Source: Sodalis endosymbiont of Henestaris halophilus (lineage in GTDB: Bacteria > Pseudomonadota > Gammaproteobacteria > Enterobacterales > Enterobacteriaceae). Taken from it: DNA of 64,000 nucleotides. The first letter of the stretch is position 1, and each line of letters starts with the position of its first letter. Shown here in pieces: positions 36,541-47,389 of the stretch. The notes below the pieces were generated by a model, which was given only the letters and a program-made list of their open reading frames with translations, was not told where the DNA came from and searched no databases. The stretch lies in NCBI RefSeq assembly GCF_900161835.1, contig NZ_LT897836.1, forward strand, positions 868,001 through 932,000, written 5' to 3'. A program made the position numbers and the translations under genes.

Positions 36541-36954
36541 TTAGCCAAAATAATCTTTATTGTTTTGACTGTTTAATTGTGCAAAATACGTATTTGACAT
36601 GCCATTATGGTGCCTAATTGACTATTAATTAGCTATTTTTTTTGAGAAAAGATTTTGAAATAGCGGTTAAGCTAAACGTATTTATCAAATATAACATAAT
36701 GAATAGCAGTTATTTTTCAAGCAAGTAACTACTCTCAACAGAGTATCATAAGAAAACTACACTGCAAAATGGAACTCATATCGTATGTGAGTGACGTCTA
36801 GTGTTTTTTGCTAAGGAATAGCATGGTGTTTACATAGATCTATAAACAATGATTTAGTTAAAAGCATATATATTTGTAATTTATTCATCATTCTATTAGA
36901 ATGATGAACAATCCAAGTAGCGAGCTTAATTGGCTTAATTATAAGGAGAAAAAA

Positions 36955-37389
36955 TTGAAATCATCATTAGGATCAGATTTAGCGCGACTTGTTAGAGTGT
37001 GGCGCTCTTTGATTGATCACCGTTTGAAGCCTTTAGATCTTACACAGACTCATTGGATCACTTTACATAATATTTGTCAGTTACCGCCTGAACAATCTCA
37101 GATTCAACTAGCAAAGGCTATTGGCATCGAACAGCCATCCTTGGTGCGGACTCTTGATCAGCTTGAAGAAAAAGGTCTCATAACTCGACATACTTGCGCT
37201 AACGACCGCCGGGCAAAGAGAATCAAACTTACCGAATATGCTAAACCTATTATTAAAGAAGTAAACGATATTATCGAAAGCACTCGAGATAAAATTATGA
37301 ACGGCATTAGTCAGGAAGAGATACAGTGGTTGAGTAATATGATTACCAAACTAGAAAAGAATATTATAGAGCTTTATATTAAGTCTTAA
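36955..37389 (+). CDS. slyA: MarR-family transcriptional regulator SlyA
   Basis: A winged-helix dimer that in enterics activates or derepresses envelope and virulence genes, often by displacing H-NS. I set the start at the TTG at 36955: it has AAGGAG 8-13 bases upstream and gives 144 aa starting (M)[15 protein letters not shown], the exact E. coli length. The upstream ATG at 36901 would add 18 residues without homology. The DNA-recognition segment [27 protein letters not shown] and the wing with [11 protein letters not shown] are intact. It is one of very few regulators expected to survive reduction. The usual neighbour slyB is gone. Confidence 0.95.
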   Translation: MKSSLGSDLARLVRVWRSLIDHRLKPLDLTQTHWITLHNICQLPPEQSQIQLAKAIGIEQPSLVRTLDQLEEKGLITRHTCANDRRAKRIKLTEYAKPIIKEVNDIIESTRDKIMNGISQEEIQWLSNMITKLEKNIIELYIKS

Positions 37390-37866
37390 TGCGTTACAGC
37401 CACGAAATTAACGTGAGAGAAAAAATTGCTTTAGGGTCGATTTGTTATTATTAAGTGCAAAGAGTAAGTTAATGCTATTAAACAGTCATAGTGTCGCTGT
37501 GGTTTTGCATCTTAAACACCATTTCGTTGGTTTGGTTTATCGCACTTCAAGTTTTTTATTTGTCGTTTACACTAACTATGTTGTCTAACATAGTGCACTG
37601 TGGCTGAAAGTTACGGCCATTTAAAATAGCATTTACCAATAAGCTAACACGCTGGTTTTACGCGATCAATCTTGGATAAAAGTTAAATTTTTATGCTTAA
37701 TTTTAGCAAATCTAAATGCTCATTAATGTGTTGATTTTATAAATAAGTATATTAAGTTGAAATTAATACTGCGAATAAAAGTGTTAAGATATTAACGCGG
37801 ATTTAATTCTTTATTACACTATAATAAAGATAGTTTACTTTCTATACCTGTAATAAAGTTGCGTTT

Positions 37867-37910
37867 GATAACTTTCCCCGCCGTACTGCCGTACGGCGGG
37901 GAAAGTTATC
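37867..37910. repeat. Perfect 20-bp G+C-rich inverted repeat
   Basis: GATAACTTTCCCCGCCGTAC (37867-37886), loop TGCC, then the exact reverse complement (37891-37910). It lies 478 bp past the slyA stop in A+T-rich dead DNA. The outer arm is T-rich on the 5' side and A-rich on the 3' side, the reverse of a bidirectional terminator, and what follows is TTCTACT, not a T-run. It may derive from the slyA/slyB intergenic terminator, but function is open. Confidence 0.85.
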
Positions 37911-38640
37911 TTCTACTATGACATATTTTGAACAAAGCAGATAAAATGAAATAAAAACTGACCAATATAATAACTATATTGCATATCACTTTCAAATGAT
38001 TATACACTAGCCAAAAGGTGTCGTGTTTATATCCTGGCATGAATGTTCAAAACAGCAGCTTCGCAAAAACTGGTATCGTAATTATTGTACCGTGATTTCA
38101 TTAGTCACGATATGGCGTTTGATGTCCTAGGTAGTGAACGCTGGCTGAGATTTGGATATTTTATTACGCGCTCTGCAGCGTATCATTAGGAATGATGTAG
38201 GAGTGATGCATGTTTCTTTGAATAAAATATACTCTGGTAACAATCTGGTACTATTGTTAATTAGGGCTGCAGTAAAGCTAAAATTATATTTAGTTATTTA
38301 ATGTTGTTGTTAGTCGCTGGTACCACCGGCAGTACCAGAAAGCACTTTATGACTAAATGTCCGCTAGAGATGAGGTGAGAGATTAGTACACTAAGAGTTG
38401 TTGTATAATCTTTTATTAAAAACTGAGTATTTCTAATATAGAAAGTATCGTTAAGATTTATTTAAATTGTGGTTGATGCAAGCTATACCTGGTGTGTAAG
38501 CGTTGTCTTTTCATATAAGATATTGCAAATAAACAACACTAGCAAAAACTGACTGCGATAATCATCACAAATCAGATATGGTTTGTAATATTATTTAATT
38601 TTAAATACTTGCGTTGTTTGCAGTGAATGCGTGCAACTCA

Positions 38641-38674
38641 TTTCATACCTCGCCTGACAAGGCGAGGTATGAAA
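38641..38674. repeat. Perfect 14-bp inverted repeat
   Basis: TTTCATACCTCGCC and GGCGAGGTATGAAA surround the loop TGACAA. The adjoining sequence is AATCTTT, not a T-run. It has the same polarity as the 37867 hairpin (pyrimidine-rich 5' arm). No nearby gene explains it; pdxH starts 430 bp to the right. Confidence 0.8.
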
Positions 38675-39103
38675 AATCTTTAAGGGAAATTTAGCTAGTC
38701 ATAGCCCTGTGATGTAGAAATAATATTAGACAGAAGGTAGTGCAACAAGGTATCTTCCGAGCCTCTAAAATAATAATTATATGATACAAAGATATCAAGA
38801 GATGAAAATACTATAATGATCCTTATCAATACGTAATACTGTGTGGACAGTAATGTTAGGTAGTGTTCTTGCCCAGTAGTTGAACAATATCCTCAACATA
38901 CATCCGGTAAATTTACCCTGGTAGCATCACCGACTCTAGGACTGGAATCGCTATGGTTAATATATAGTTTTTTTTGATTAAAGGTCGGTCTAGTGCCAAG
39001 ACAGAATTATTATCAATAATAATAATTTTAGGATGCAGTAAATAAATGCGTAATATTTTACGCATACAATGTATAATAATTGCCATCTTTTGATAAGTAA
39101 ATC

Positions 39104-39754
39104 ATGATTGAACACTCAATTAATATTGCCGACCTACGAAGGGAGTATATTCGAGGTGGTTTACGCCGAGCTGATTTAACGGCGGAGCCTATGGATTTGT
39201 TCGGGCAATGGTTTAAACAAGTTTGCACTGCCCATCTTCCAGAGGCCACTGCCATGAGTGTAGGTACCGTGGACGATAACAACCAGCCGTATCAGAGGTT
39301 AGTATTGCTGAAACATTTTGATCGTCAGTGCATGATTTTTTACACTAATCTTAGTAGCCGAAAATCTTCCCACTTAGCGCATAGACCACGTATTAGCTTA
39401 CACTTTCCCTGGCATGCACTGGAGCGTCAGGTGTTAGTACTAGGCCTCGCGGAAAAACTCTCAGTCATGGACGTGAAGAAGTACTTTTATAGTCGGCCAC
39501 GAGATAGTCAAATTAGTGCTTGGGTTTCGCACCAGTCCAGCAGGATTTATTCTCGCGGTTTTCTAGAAGGTAAGTTTATGGAACTAAAAAATAAATTTGC
39601 TCATGGGAAAGTACCACTACCCAGTTTTTGGGGCGGTTATCGAGTCATTATAGATGCGATGGAGTTCTGGCAGGGTAGAGAACACCGTTTGCACGATCGG
39701 TTTCTATATCAACGAATAAATGGTGGTTGGAAAATTGAGCGGTTGGCACCATAG
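39104..39754 (+). CDS. pdxH: Pyridoxine/pyridoxamine 5'-phosphate oxidase
   Basis: FMN oxidase that forms pyridoxal 5'-phosphate from PNP or PMP, the last step of vitamin B6 synthesis and of salvage. The 216 residues compare with 218 in E. coli. Conserved blocks seen are [15 protein letters not shown] at the N-terminus, the FMN-binding RLVLLKHFD and [10 protein letters not shown] segments, [13 protein letters not shown], and the C-terminal [16 protein letters not shown] with substrate-binding Arg/His. tyrS follows, as in enterics, 148 bp downstream. Confidence 0.97.
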   Translation: MIEHSINIADLRREYIRGGLRRADLTAEPMDLFGQWFKQVCTAHLPEATAMSVGTVDDNNQPYQRLVLLKHFDRQCMIFYTNLSSRKSSHLAHRPRISLHFPWHALERQVLVLGLAEKLSVMDVKKYFYSRPRDSQISAWVSHQSSRIYSRGFLEGKFMELKNKFAHGKVPLPSFWGGYRVIIDAMEFWQGREHRLHDRFLYQRINGGWKIERLAP

Positions 39755-39902
39755 CTAAATGCAACGGTGTACCTGATGAATCCGTGGCAGTAGTGTAAAA
39801 CATTACCCTGTTAAAAACAGACCTATCATTAAAGTAAGACGATGGTTAAACACTAACGTCTGATTCATGATATTTTTTCTTTATTTGAAAATTGAGTTTG
39901 TA

Positions 39903-41189
39903 ATGGCAGATAGTTGTAAATTAATGCAAGAATTGCAGGAACGTGGCCTGATTCTTCAAGTAACGGATGAGAGAGGACTATCAAAACGATTAGCGTCTGG
40001 GCCGATCTCTTTATATTGCGGCTTTGATCCTACTGCCGACAGCTTACATTTAGGGCATCTAGTGCCTTTGATGTGCCTCAAACGTTTCCAGCTAGCCGGC
40101 CACCTTCCGGTAGCGCTAATAGGTGGGGCTACTGGACTTATTGGCGATCCAAGCTTTAAAGCAACCGAGCGTAAGTTACATGCCCCGGAAACTGTTAGGG
40201 TATGGGTGGAGAAAATTAAGCACCAGATATCGCTGTTAATTGATTTTGACTGCAGAGATAATAGCCTCCTTGTTGTTAACAACCATGACTGGTTTAGCGC
40301 TATGAATATGCTCACGTTTTTACGTGATATTGGTAAGCATTTCTCTATCAATCAGCTTATTCATAAAGAGTTGATAAAACAGCGATTAAATCGTGCTGAT
40401 AATGGTGTTTCTTTTACCGAGTTTTCTTATAATCTTTTGCAAAGCTACGATTTTGCTTTTCTGAATAAGCAGTATGGTGTGGAACTGCAAATTGGCGGAT
40501 CTGATCAATGGGGAAATATTATCTCAGGCGTTGAGTTGACGCGCCGGCTGCATCATCATACTGTGTATGGTTTAACAGTGCCTATTATAACTAAAGCGGA
40601 TGGCACCAAATTTGGTAAGACTGAAGGTAACACGGTTTGGTTAGATTCTCGCAAGACTAGCCCATATAATTTTTATCAATTTTGGGTCAATACTGCAGAC
40701 AGCGACGTATATCGTTTCTTAAAATTATTCACTTTTTTATCACTTTCTACTATCGAGGCACTAGAACAAGAGGATCAGACTCGTGTGAGCGGTAAACCTC
40801 CGCGCGCCCAATATATTTTGGCTGAAGAAATGACTCGTATGGTACATGGCGTACAAGGATTATCGGCGGCGAAGCGTATTACTGCCAGTTTATTTACCAA
40901 TGTGCTAACGTCTTTGGACGAAGATGATTTTGCCCAATTGGCTCAGGACGGTATGCCGATGGTCGTTCTTGGGTGCGACGTTAATAATTTGCAGCAAGCA
41001 CTCGTTGCCGCTAAGTTAGTGTCATCGCGTAGGCAGGCTCGTGTCATGATACGTTCCAACGCGGTAGCAGTGAACGGCAAAAAAAAAGCAGAGCCAGAGT
41101 ATATTTTTCACGAAGCCGATAAGTTGTATAATCATTACACTCTATTGCAGCGTGGTAAAAAGCACTACTGTCTACTGTACTGGCAATAA
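39903..41189 (+). CDS. tyrS: Tyrosyl-tRNA synthetase
   Basis: Class I synthetase that charges tRNA-Tyr (gene at 17426-17510). The start is placed at the ATG at 39903 ([15 protein letters not shown]), giving 428 aa; the frame is open 12 codons further upstream without homology. The HIGH-type motif HLGH is at residues 49-52 within [16 protein letters not shown]. The KMSKS-type motif KFGKT lies at about 238. The tyrosine-binding GGSDQWGN segment is intact. A C-terminal S4 RNA-binding domain (about residues 360-428) ends [11 protein letters not shown]. Confidence 0.97.
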   Translation: MADSCKLMQELQERGLILQVTDERGLSKRLASGPISLYCGFDPTADSLHLGHLVPLMCLKRFQLAGHLPVALIGGATGLIGDPSFKATERKLHAPETVRVWVEKIKHQISLLIDFDCRDNSLLVVNNHDWFSAMNMLTFLRDIGKHFSINQLIHKELIKQRLNRADNGVSFTEFSYNLLQSYDFAFLNKQYGVELQIGGSDQWGNIISGVELTRRLHHHTVYGLTVPIITKADGTKFGKTEGNTVWLDSRKTSPYNFYQFWVNTADSDVYRFLKLFTFLSLSTIEALEQEDQTRVSGKPPRAQYILAEEMTRMVHGVQGLSAAKRITASLFTNVLTSLDEDDFAQLAQDGMPMVVLGCDVNNLQQALVAAKLVSSRRQARVMIRSNAVAVNGKKKAEPEYIFHEADKLYNHYTLLQRGKKHYCLLYWQ

Positions 41190-41975
41190 AAGCAAAATTA
41201 ATTTTTAAAATATCTACATTTTGCTTTCTTCTGTATGCATATGCCAAATTACAGGCATACTATTAGCTGCTTTTATGGAAAATATTTTCTATTTAATTTT
41301 ACGGAGTTTACTTAGATGTTGATAAATAAGCTTCACTATTGATTTCTATGCACTAGATGATCTTTAACTTGAGATACAGAAAATGCTGTGTCCATGCAAT
41401 TTTGCAATATAATTTATGATTATTTGTGTCTTGTTGGCATATGATGTTCACGCGACTAGTTTGGCTAGACTTGTGAAAAGGATAGCTACAGTTAATGGTT
41501 TGTCAACCACATTAGCGTGGTTACTAAACAGCTATACAAGAGAACTACGCCTCACTTTATTTATTAGATTTTGTTATGTATCTCTTTATTTTGGAATAGG
41601 CAAAAGTGTTACTACGCCTCTCAGGCGACTAGCTACCGAGACATCGCGCATCAAAACTTAAGCTATTTTAACTTATTAAGGCAAGCATAGTGTATGTTAG
41701 TGAACAAGGTCTGGTGTATCAGATGATAAAATATATTAAAAACGCTGCTACAACATTATTTCTTATTGACGTTAAGAGTATAAATGTTTTTATAATATCC
41801 ACAATATCATGTGTATCGTTTGCCTGCTTAGTCTAGCCATCTCATTGCTGATTTTTATTAAACTAATATCATTTTATAAGAGAATGATGAGTGGCATGTG
41901 CGGTGCGGTGAACTCAGTAATCAAATTCTTAGCCCCCGCTTCGGCTCATTCTGCGACATTTTATTTTTTCGTTAG
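41190..41975. other. tyrS-dtpA spacer
   Basis: 786 bp between convergent tyrS and dtpA. Enterics have pdxY and gstA here, together longer than the gap, so sequence has been deleted. An 81-codon ORF (41416-41661) has no ribosome-binding site and no recognisable product. I could align neither pdxY nor gstA. Confidence 0.6.
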
Positions 41976-43457
41976 TTATTCCGACTCCTCCGTTCGTGAT
42001 AGAAGGTCTAGCTTTGGCGCGAACACCAACATAATCAGGGCGATGATTCCGGTAAAGATCCCTATCTGCATAAACACATTGCTATATATATGGAGAGAAT
42101 GATGAGGATCGCTTATATCGGACGATACTGTAGATAAGTTAGCGATGAAACCAGCTATAATTGCTGCTGCGGAGGTAGTTAGAAACCAGGTGCCCATGAT
42201 AAATCCCATTAAACGCTGTGGAACCAGCTGCGCTACCATCGCTAGACCTAGTCCGGAGATCATCAACTCTCCAATACTTTGGAGAGCATAGCTCAATATA
42301 AGCCAATAAATCGATACTAATCCGGTATTGCTGGAAAAATATGCTCCTAGAGGGAGCACTAAAAAGGCTAGTGAACAAAATGCCATGCCGATGGCAAATT
42401 TGAATGTCATCGGCAGACGATCACCCAGGCGATGATATCCTACAGCTAGCAATGGACTTGCAAGCATTATACAAAAAGGATTTAGCGCCTGGAGCTGTTC
42501 AGGTTCAAAAGTTATGCCCAGTAGCGAGGTTTGGACGTTATGGATGGCAAAAAAATTGAGAGAGGTAGGCATCTGGCTATAAAGTACAAAGAAAACTATA
42601 GCTTCAAGCATCATGATGAACGCGACTAGCATGCGACGGCGAGCCGGACCTTTCAGACGCAAAGTTTCATATGCGAATATTAGTACAATGCCAAGTATTA
42701 CCCCCCCTAACGCTATACGTGCGATATTTTGATAATGTAACAACCAGGTAGCTATTGGAATTAGCACTAGAATGCCAGCAATAACTGCTATCAAACTAGA
42801 TACGTTTAGCTCCTTAAAATCTGGTGCCGAACCGTAATGATTAACGTAACTGCGGCATAATAAGAAGTTTAGTAATGTGATAAGCATTCCGAGGACGCTT
42901 AAGGAAAATGCTACGCTCCAGCCATAATGCACTACTAACCATGGGGCAGCGAGCATCGATAGAAAAGAGCCGATATTGATGGCCATGTAATACATGGTAA
43001 AGGCTCCATCCAGACGAGGATCGCCTCTTTTATAGCAGGTAGACAGTAAGGCGGAAGGGTTAGCTTTGAATAGGCCACACCCAACGGCTATTGTAGCCAT
43101 GCCTAGATAAACCCAAAAAACTTCGTGGCCAGACCATGCCATCATGCTGTAACCAGCAGTTAGTACCAAAGTTCCGAGAATTATTACACGTTTAGTGCCT
43201 AGTACTTTATCTCCTAGCCAGCCGCCAATGGCGACAAAGCCATAGACCATGGCGCTAAATGACGAAAACAAGGTGATAGAAGCAGATTCTGACAGACCTA
43301 GTATTTTTACTAGGTAAATGACTAATATAGTTTGCAGGCAATAATAACCGAAACGCTCCCACAGTTCGATAGAAAAAATCAAATAAAACGATTTAGGTTG
43401 TTTAAATGCGGTAATGATCATCCGCTGTTTAGCGGGTTGTTGCTTTGTAGTTGACAC
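41976..43457 (-). CDS. dtpA: Proton-dependent di-/tripeptide transporter (POT family)
   Basis: Inner-membrane symporter that imports di- and tripeptides with protons. The 493 residues fit the family (about 500), with 12-14 hydrophobic segments. The proton-coupling motif E-x-x-E-R-F appears as [10 protein letters not shown] near residue 30, and the second signature region ([23 protein letters not shown]) follows. Position between tyrS and nth, on the opposite strand to tyrS, matches enteric dtpA (tppB). Retention of a peptide importer suggests uptake of amino acids as peptides from host or partner (inference). Substrate detail cannot be read from sequence. Confidence 0.93.
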   Translation of the reverse strand: MSTTKQQPAKQRMIITAFKQPKSFYLIFSIELWERFGYYCLQTILVIYLVKILGLSESASITLFSSFSAMVYGFVAIGGWLGDKVLGTKRVIILGTLVLTAGYSMMAWSGHEVFWVYLGMATIAVGCGLFKANPSALLSTCYKRGDPRLDGAFTMYYMAINIGSFLSMLAAPWLVVHYGWSVAFSLSVLGMLITLLNFLLCRSYVNHYGSAPDFKELNVSSLIAVIAGILVLIPIATWLLHYQNIARIALGGVILGIVLIFAYETLRLKGPARRRMLVAFIMMLEAIVFFVLYSQMPTSLNFFAIHNVQTSLLGITFEPEQLQALNPFCIMLASPLLAVGYHRLGDRLPMTFKFAIGMAFCSLAFLVLPLGAYFSSNTGLVSIYWLILSYALQSIGELMISGLGLAMVAQLVPQRLMGFIMGTWFLTTSAAAIIAGFIANLSTVSSDISDPHHSLHIYSNVFMQIGIFTGIIALIMLVFAPKLDLLSRTEESE

Positions 43458-44027
43458 AAGAACCTCGTTTTTTATTTTACTTTAAAGCGTATTTAAATTG
43501 TTGTCGGTAATGATGGTAGCGTCATATTTTACACGTATCGTATTTAAAACAAGGTAGTAAACAGCTAAATATCTGTTTTTTGTTGTTCAGAAGATTTGAA
43601 TGTTGTTACATCATACGGTTCTGTCGCAGAATAAATATAATATTGTATTAATACAATGTGTTTATGCTAAACGGTAAGTGGTTATTAATTAAACTAATTT
43701 ATAACTTAAATTATTCAATATGTATAATAAACAAACAGTAAAAATGTTAAGAGATAGACTTTTAACCAAACACGATAAAGACTAATAGCGCGTAACCATG
43801 CACTTTTGTAACTTTTATTTGGGTAGATAACATCCAAAAGTTTGCACGTAGCATATGATTTTTAATCATAGCCTTAAACGTGTTCTTCTTAGATATTTGC
43901 CCTAAATGATGTTATGGTATGTCTATTTATTTCATATAACGTAAATTAACAGTAATAAATCGTCATTAAGCTTACGGCGTAAATACTCGATCTATGTCGA
44001 GATATCGTTATCGATGCATTGGGCACG
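43458..44027. other. dtpA-nth spacer (570 bp)
   Basis: A+T-rich. nth and dtpA are co-oriented and close together in enterics, so the gap has grown. The dtpA promoter is presumably here; no clear elements or gene remains are seen. Confidence 0.5.
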
Positions 44028-44666
44028 TTATTTAAGATAATATTTCTGATTGTACTCACACAGATCTTCAATTAGGCAATAGCTGCAACGAGGTTTGTGA
44101 GCTATGCAGGTATAACGGCCGTGTAGAATAAACAAGTTGTGGCAATCTATCTGAAATGATTTTGGTACGTTAGCTAACAACTTTTGCTCGATTGCTTTTG
44201 CGTCTTTACCAACCGCAAATCGGGTGCGGTTAGCAACGCGAAAAACATGTGTATCCACAGCGATTGTCGGCCAGCCGAAAGCAATATTTAGCACTACATT
44301 TGAGGTTTTGCGCCCGACACCCGGCAGCGATTCTAGTGCCGCGCGGTCTTCCGGTACCTCGCCTTGGTATCGTTCTAACAGTAGTTGACAGGTTTTAATG
44401 ATATTTTCTGCTTTACGATTAAATAGTCCTATAGCTTTTATGTAGCTTTTAACTCCCTCAACCCCAAGCGCTATCATGGTCTGCGGTGTATTAGCTATCG
44501 GAAATAACTGGCTAGTTGCTTTATTGACACTGACATCAGTAGCCTGCGCAGAGAGCAGTACCGCAATCAATAGTTCAAAATGCGAATAGTATACTAGTTC
44601 GGTAGTGGGATGAGCATTATTGTCTCGCAAGCGACAAAGAATATTATAACGCTTTATTTTATTCAT
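44028..44666 (-). CDS. nth: Endonuclease III (DNA glycosylase/AP lyase)
   Basis: Removes oxidised pyrimidines and cleaves AP sites in base-excision repair. I choose the ATG at 44666, giving MNKIKRYNILCRLRDNN and 212 aa (211 in E. coli); a TTG ten codons upstream is possible but adds no homology. The helix-hairpin-helix LPGVGRKTSNVVL contains the catalytic lysine and VDTHVFRV the catalytic aspartate. The [4Fe-4S] cysteines are at 187, 194, 197 and 203, as in E. coli. In enterics nth is the last gene after rsxABCDGE; that operon is decayed here. Confidence 0.96.
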   Translation of the reverse strand: MNKIKRYNILCRLRDNNAHPTTELVYYSHFELLIAVLLSAQATDVSVNKATSQLFPIANTPQTMIALGVEGVKSYIKAIGLFNRKAENIIKTCQLLLERYQGEVPEDRAALESLPGVGRKTSNVVLNIAFGWPTIAVDTHVFRVANRTRFAVGKDAKAIEQKLLANVPKSFQIDCHNLFILHGRYTCIAHKPRCSYCLIEDLCEYNQKYYLK

Positions 44667-44779
44667 CGGGTAAAATGGCTGGTCCTGTTGTGGCAATTGA
44701 AATAGAGGCTGTTTACTGCCAGAATTTTATTCATTAATCTATTAGTATTTTCTCTTCAATATATATATAGCTTTTCCTA

Positions 44780-45000
44780 AAAAAACGACATATAGGTATG
44801 AGATACCGATATGCTCTGCGCCATTCTTAATTGATCAGTAACGTTAGCGGTTGATCGACGCCATCGAAAAGCGAGCCGTTACTGTGTGGTTTGCACTAAT
44901 TTAAATAGTGAAACCTTAGTACAGTAATAGTTTTTGCTGCGAGGCATATGTTTCCTCCCCCTGGTTATGCAATCGGTGACGATAAGGAAAATGCCCATAA
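44780..45000 (-). pseudogene. rsxE: Decayed rsxE (Rnf/Rsx electron transport subunit E) fragment
   Basis: On the minus strand upstream of nth, 44850-44880 reads as codons for NGSLFDGVDQ against NGTLFDGADA of E. coli RsxE. The preceding part (44885-44925) still follows FVLGSLREIIG at the base level with frameshifts. Position and strand are those of rsxE, which abuts nth in enterics. The Rnf-type complex is an inner-membrane ferredoxin/NADH oxidoreductase that also resets SoxR. With no intact subunit visible, it is lost at this locus. Outer limits are approximate. Confidence 0.7.
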
Positions 45001-45288
45001 ATTGCTAAAAATTAAACGCGTAAGCCTATTATATATAGGAATTAATAATTCTTTATATCACCCGCGCTACAGAGATGATAATTATCATATAAGTGGAAAT
45101 GTTAATTTCCACGAAAATCTAGCATCGCTCAATAGGCAATGCCGTATTGATGTATTGATGAAGATCATAATCGGCAACGTGGCAAGATGGTACCAATTTT
45201 GTAAGCTCATTGGTGGTAAATGTTTGATTTTGCTAGCAACTGATATTAGTATTAGTAGTAACTGCACCTTCGTCGTGTTTATTGTGCT

Positions 45289-45312
45289 ACATGTCCTCAA
45301 AGGAGGACATGT
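45289..45312. repeat. Perfect hairpin, 10-bp arms, possible terminator
   Basis: ACATGTCCTC and GAGGACATGT surround the loop AAAG and are followed by GTTTCTCTTCATTT on plus. The pyrimidine-rich tail could serve as a weak terminator, but no gene leads into it. Confidence 0.5.
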
Positions 45313-47369
45313 GTTTCTCTTCATTTAATGTATAGTTTTCTCCGTAATAAAATGCGGCATCTTTTTTAGCAAGTTAAGGTTTTTAAAACTGGGAATGTAT
45401 TTCCATACTGTGTTTCCTGCGAAATGATAATGCTACTGGTGCATTGATTAAATATATTTCGTTTTTTATCTTTCAAATATTATTGTTATCTACACGTCGG
45501 ATTTATCGCTAAAGTAAGTAATTGAGTACGAGATGCACAACTCTATTTTATTATCTAGTACCATTATCTTATTATAATTAGTCGTTCTGGTATATAATAT
45601 ACATTGTCGGTGGCTTCTACTTTATTGAAAACCTTGCTTAAACTAGTAAAATTTTATGGCACCTGAAGAGTCTTTTGGCTCTAGGAGCTTAAGTGCCTAG
45701 GTATAAAACAAATAATACTTTTTTAGTAATGTACTACTACAGATAATACAGGATTGGTATCATTGCTTAATTGATGAATTATATTTGCATAATATAATGT
45801 CACGTGTGGTCTGGCTATCTTATCAGCACCGTCATCCTGGTTATGCGATAGGTGAATACCACCGTAATGGTAGAGTGATGTTTTTAATTATTGTAATATT
45901 ATTTCTACCTTAAGAAATTGTTATATATGTGTGGCTTAATATAGTGATCAATTAGGGGCACGCACAAAAACACGCATATATTGGCTAGCAGTACGAAATT
46001 GGTCAAGCTAAGAGTACCCTCAAGTAAATAGAAGTCATACTAAATCCAGTCAAAATTTTAAAGAGTAGTCATCTACTGATGAGGTAGTACCATAAAACTG
46101 GTAAAAAGAAATTAATGTCAAACTACTAAGTATCGTATATCCTAAATAAATGTAGTAAAAGCAGCGGGCTTATTGTTGGTGCTATCTAATGTTTTTGGTA
46201 TCAGCGGAGATTAGCATGACAAAAAGCACGCTAAGTAAAATACGCTATCTACTTATCCGCTAACAGATTAATAAAATATAGCTAACCTAGTAATAAGTTA
46301 ATATTGCCACAGACGTATTCTACGCATTTTGTTAATTTTAATGGTAATTTGCACATTATTAAGAAGAGACAAGTACGCAGTATGTTTTAAATCCGTCTAA
46401 TGAATAGGAATGACTTTAGTGACGTTGTACCGTACTGCCATTAGCTATGGCAAGTATGATATGGGTAAAAACTTACTAACTTTTAGTGAATTTACAAATA
46501 TAATATGCGGAAGTCAGGATACGTTATTTACTCATGTTTTATTTAATCTAATTTATTATTAATTAAGCGTTGTTTATTACCAGGGTAAACAAGTCAAATC
46601 CTTTCTGTACTTCAATGTTCTTCTGTGCTTACTGAAACATATTAATATTATTTAATAAAATGATTTCTTACGCATCATAGTCATGTACGAGAGGGTTTCG
46701 CTAACTCAATGTCGGAAAATTCGATTTTTTTGCTTTATCGTTTGTATTGAATCCTAGTGCTTTAATGGAAAGTCGTAAAATACAAAATTTCTTCTATATA
46801 TTCTTTCTCGGATTTTTTATCGCTGCATAATTTTTTGCAAACATTATTTACAAAATATTCAATGCGTTATCAGCGGCATTGTGCCTTTACACTAGCCAAA
46901 TTTTATGCATCGCTACCTGAATTTTTAGTTTTATGTTTTTTGAAACTAAAACCAGTATATTGGTCGTTTATGTACCTAACATCATTGCTGCTGTTTATTC
47001 TGAAATATATTTGCCATTGCATTTTAGACACTAATCCAGTTCGTTTCTCATTTTAAGCTAAGTTATACGGGCAAATTAAATGCACAAAACTATTAAATGT
47101 TCACTTTAGTTCACTTATGTATGTCTTTTGTATAACTGCTTTTGTTTCGGCCGCAAACCACTCTTTACATTAATACTCAATAATGTTAATAACGATTAGT
47201 AGGCAGAATGCGAATTGTACTGATCAATCAATACTGGCTGCCCAGACATAATGAATTATGAGACAGCCGCTTTGATGTATTTAACGTTACATTTTAGTTA
47301 TATTAACATCAGTCGAGCCTGATAGTAAGTAATATTAGCCTATTTCCGGCACCTTTTTATCGGAGGGAG

Positions 47370-47389
47370 ACGCTCTGTAGCGTTTTTTT
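47370..47389 (+). terminator. Orphan intrinsic terminator
   Basis: ACGCT, loop CTGT, AGCGT, then TTTTTT (47384-47389); G69/A68 can extend the stem by wobble and A-T pairs into the T-run. A G+C-richer segment (GGCACC, CGGAGGGAGAC) precedes it. No gene lies upstream on this strand. It could mark a small RNA or a leftover. Confidence 0.45.

Larger units (their letters stand above)
35987..36954. other. rnt-slyA spacer with gloA remains
   Basis: 968 bp without an intact gene. In enterics gloA and nemA lie between rnt and slyA. The gloA fossil is entered separately. Rightward of it I see no assignable sequence. Promoter elements for slyA are presumably in the last 150 bases, but no clear -35/-10 pair stands out. 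Confidence 0.6.
37390..39103. other. 1.7 kb gap between slyA and pdxH
   Basis: In enterics slyB, anmK and mliC lie here. No intact ORF and no alignment I trust remains. Two strong perfect hairpins stand out (37867-37910 and 38641-38674). Confidence 0.6.

Noticed and set aside
36901-36954. Upstream ATG for slyA
   Set aside because: The extra 18 residues are not in the family, and AAGGAG sits correctly for the TTG at 36955.
41416-41661. 81-codon ORF between tyrS and dtpA with a HAMP-like tail
   Set aside because: No ribosome-binding site, no clear homology; the HAMP-like resemblance is a few residues only.
44948-45328. 126-codon plus-strand ORF, the longest unexplained ORF
   Set aside because: It runs antisense to the rsxE fossil, lacks a ribosome-binding site, and the product has no recognisable domain.
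46835-47056. 73-codon hydrophobic ORF
   Set aside because: It starts at a TTG without Shine-Dalgarno in A+T-rich DNA; hydrophobic translations are expected from T-rich sequence.
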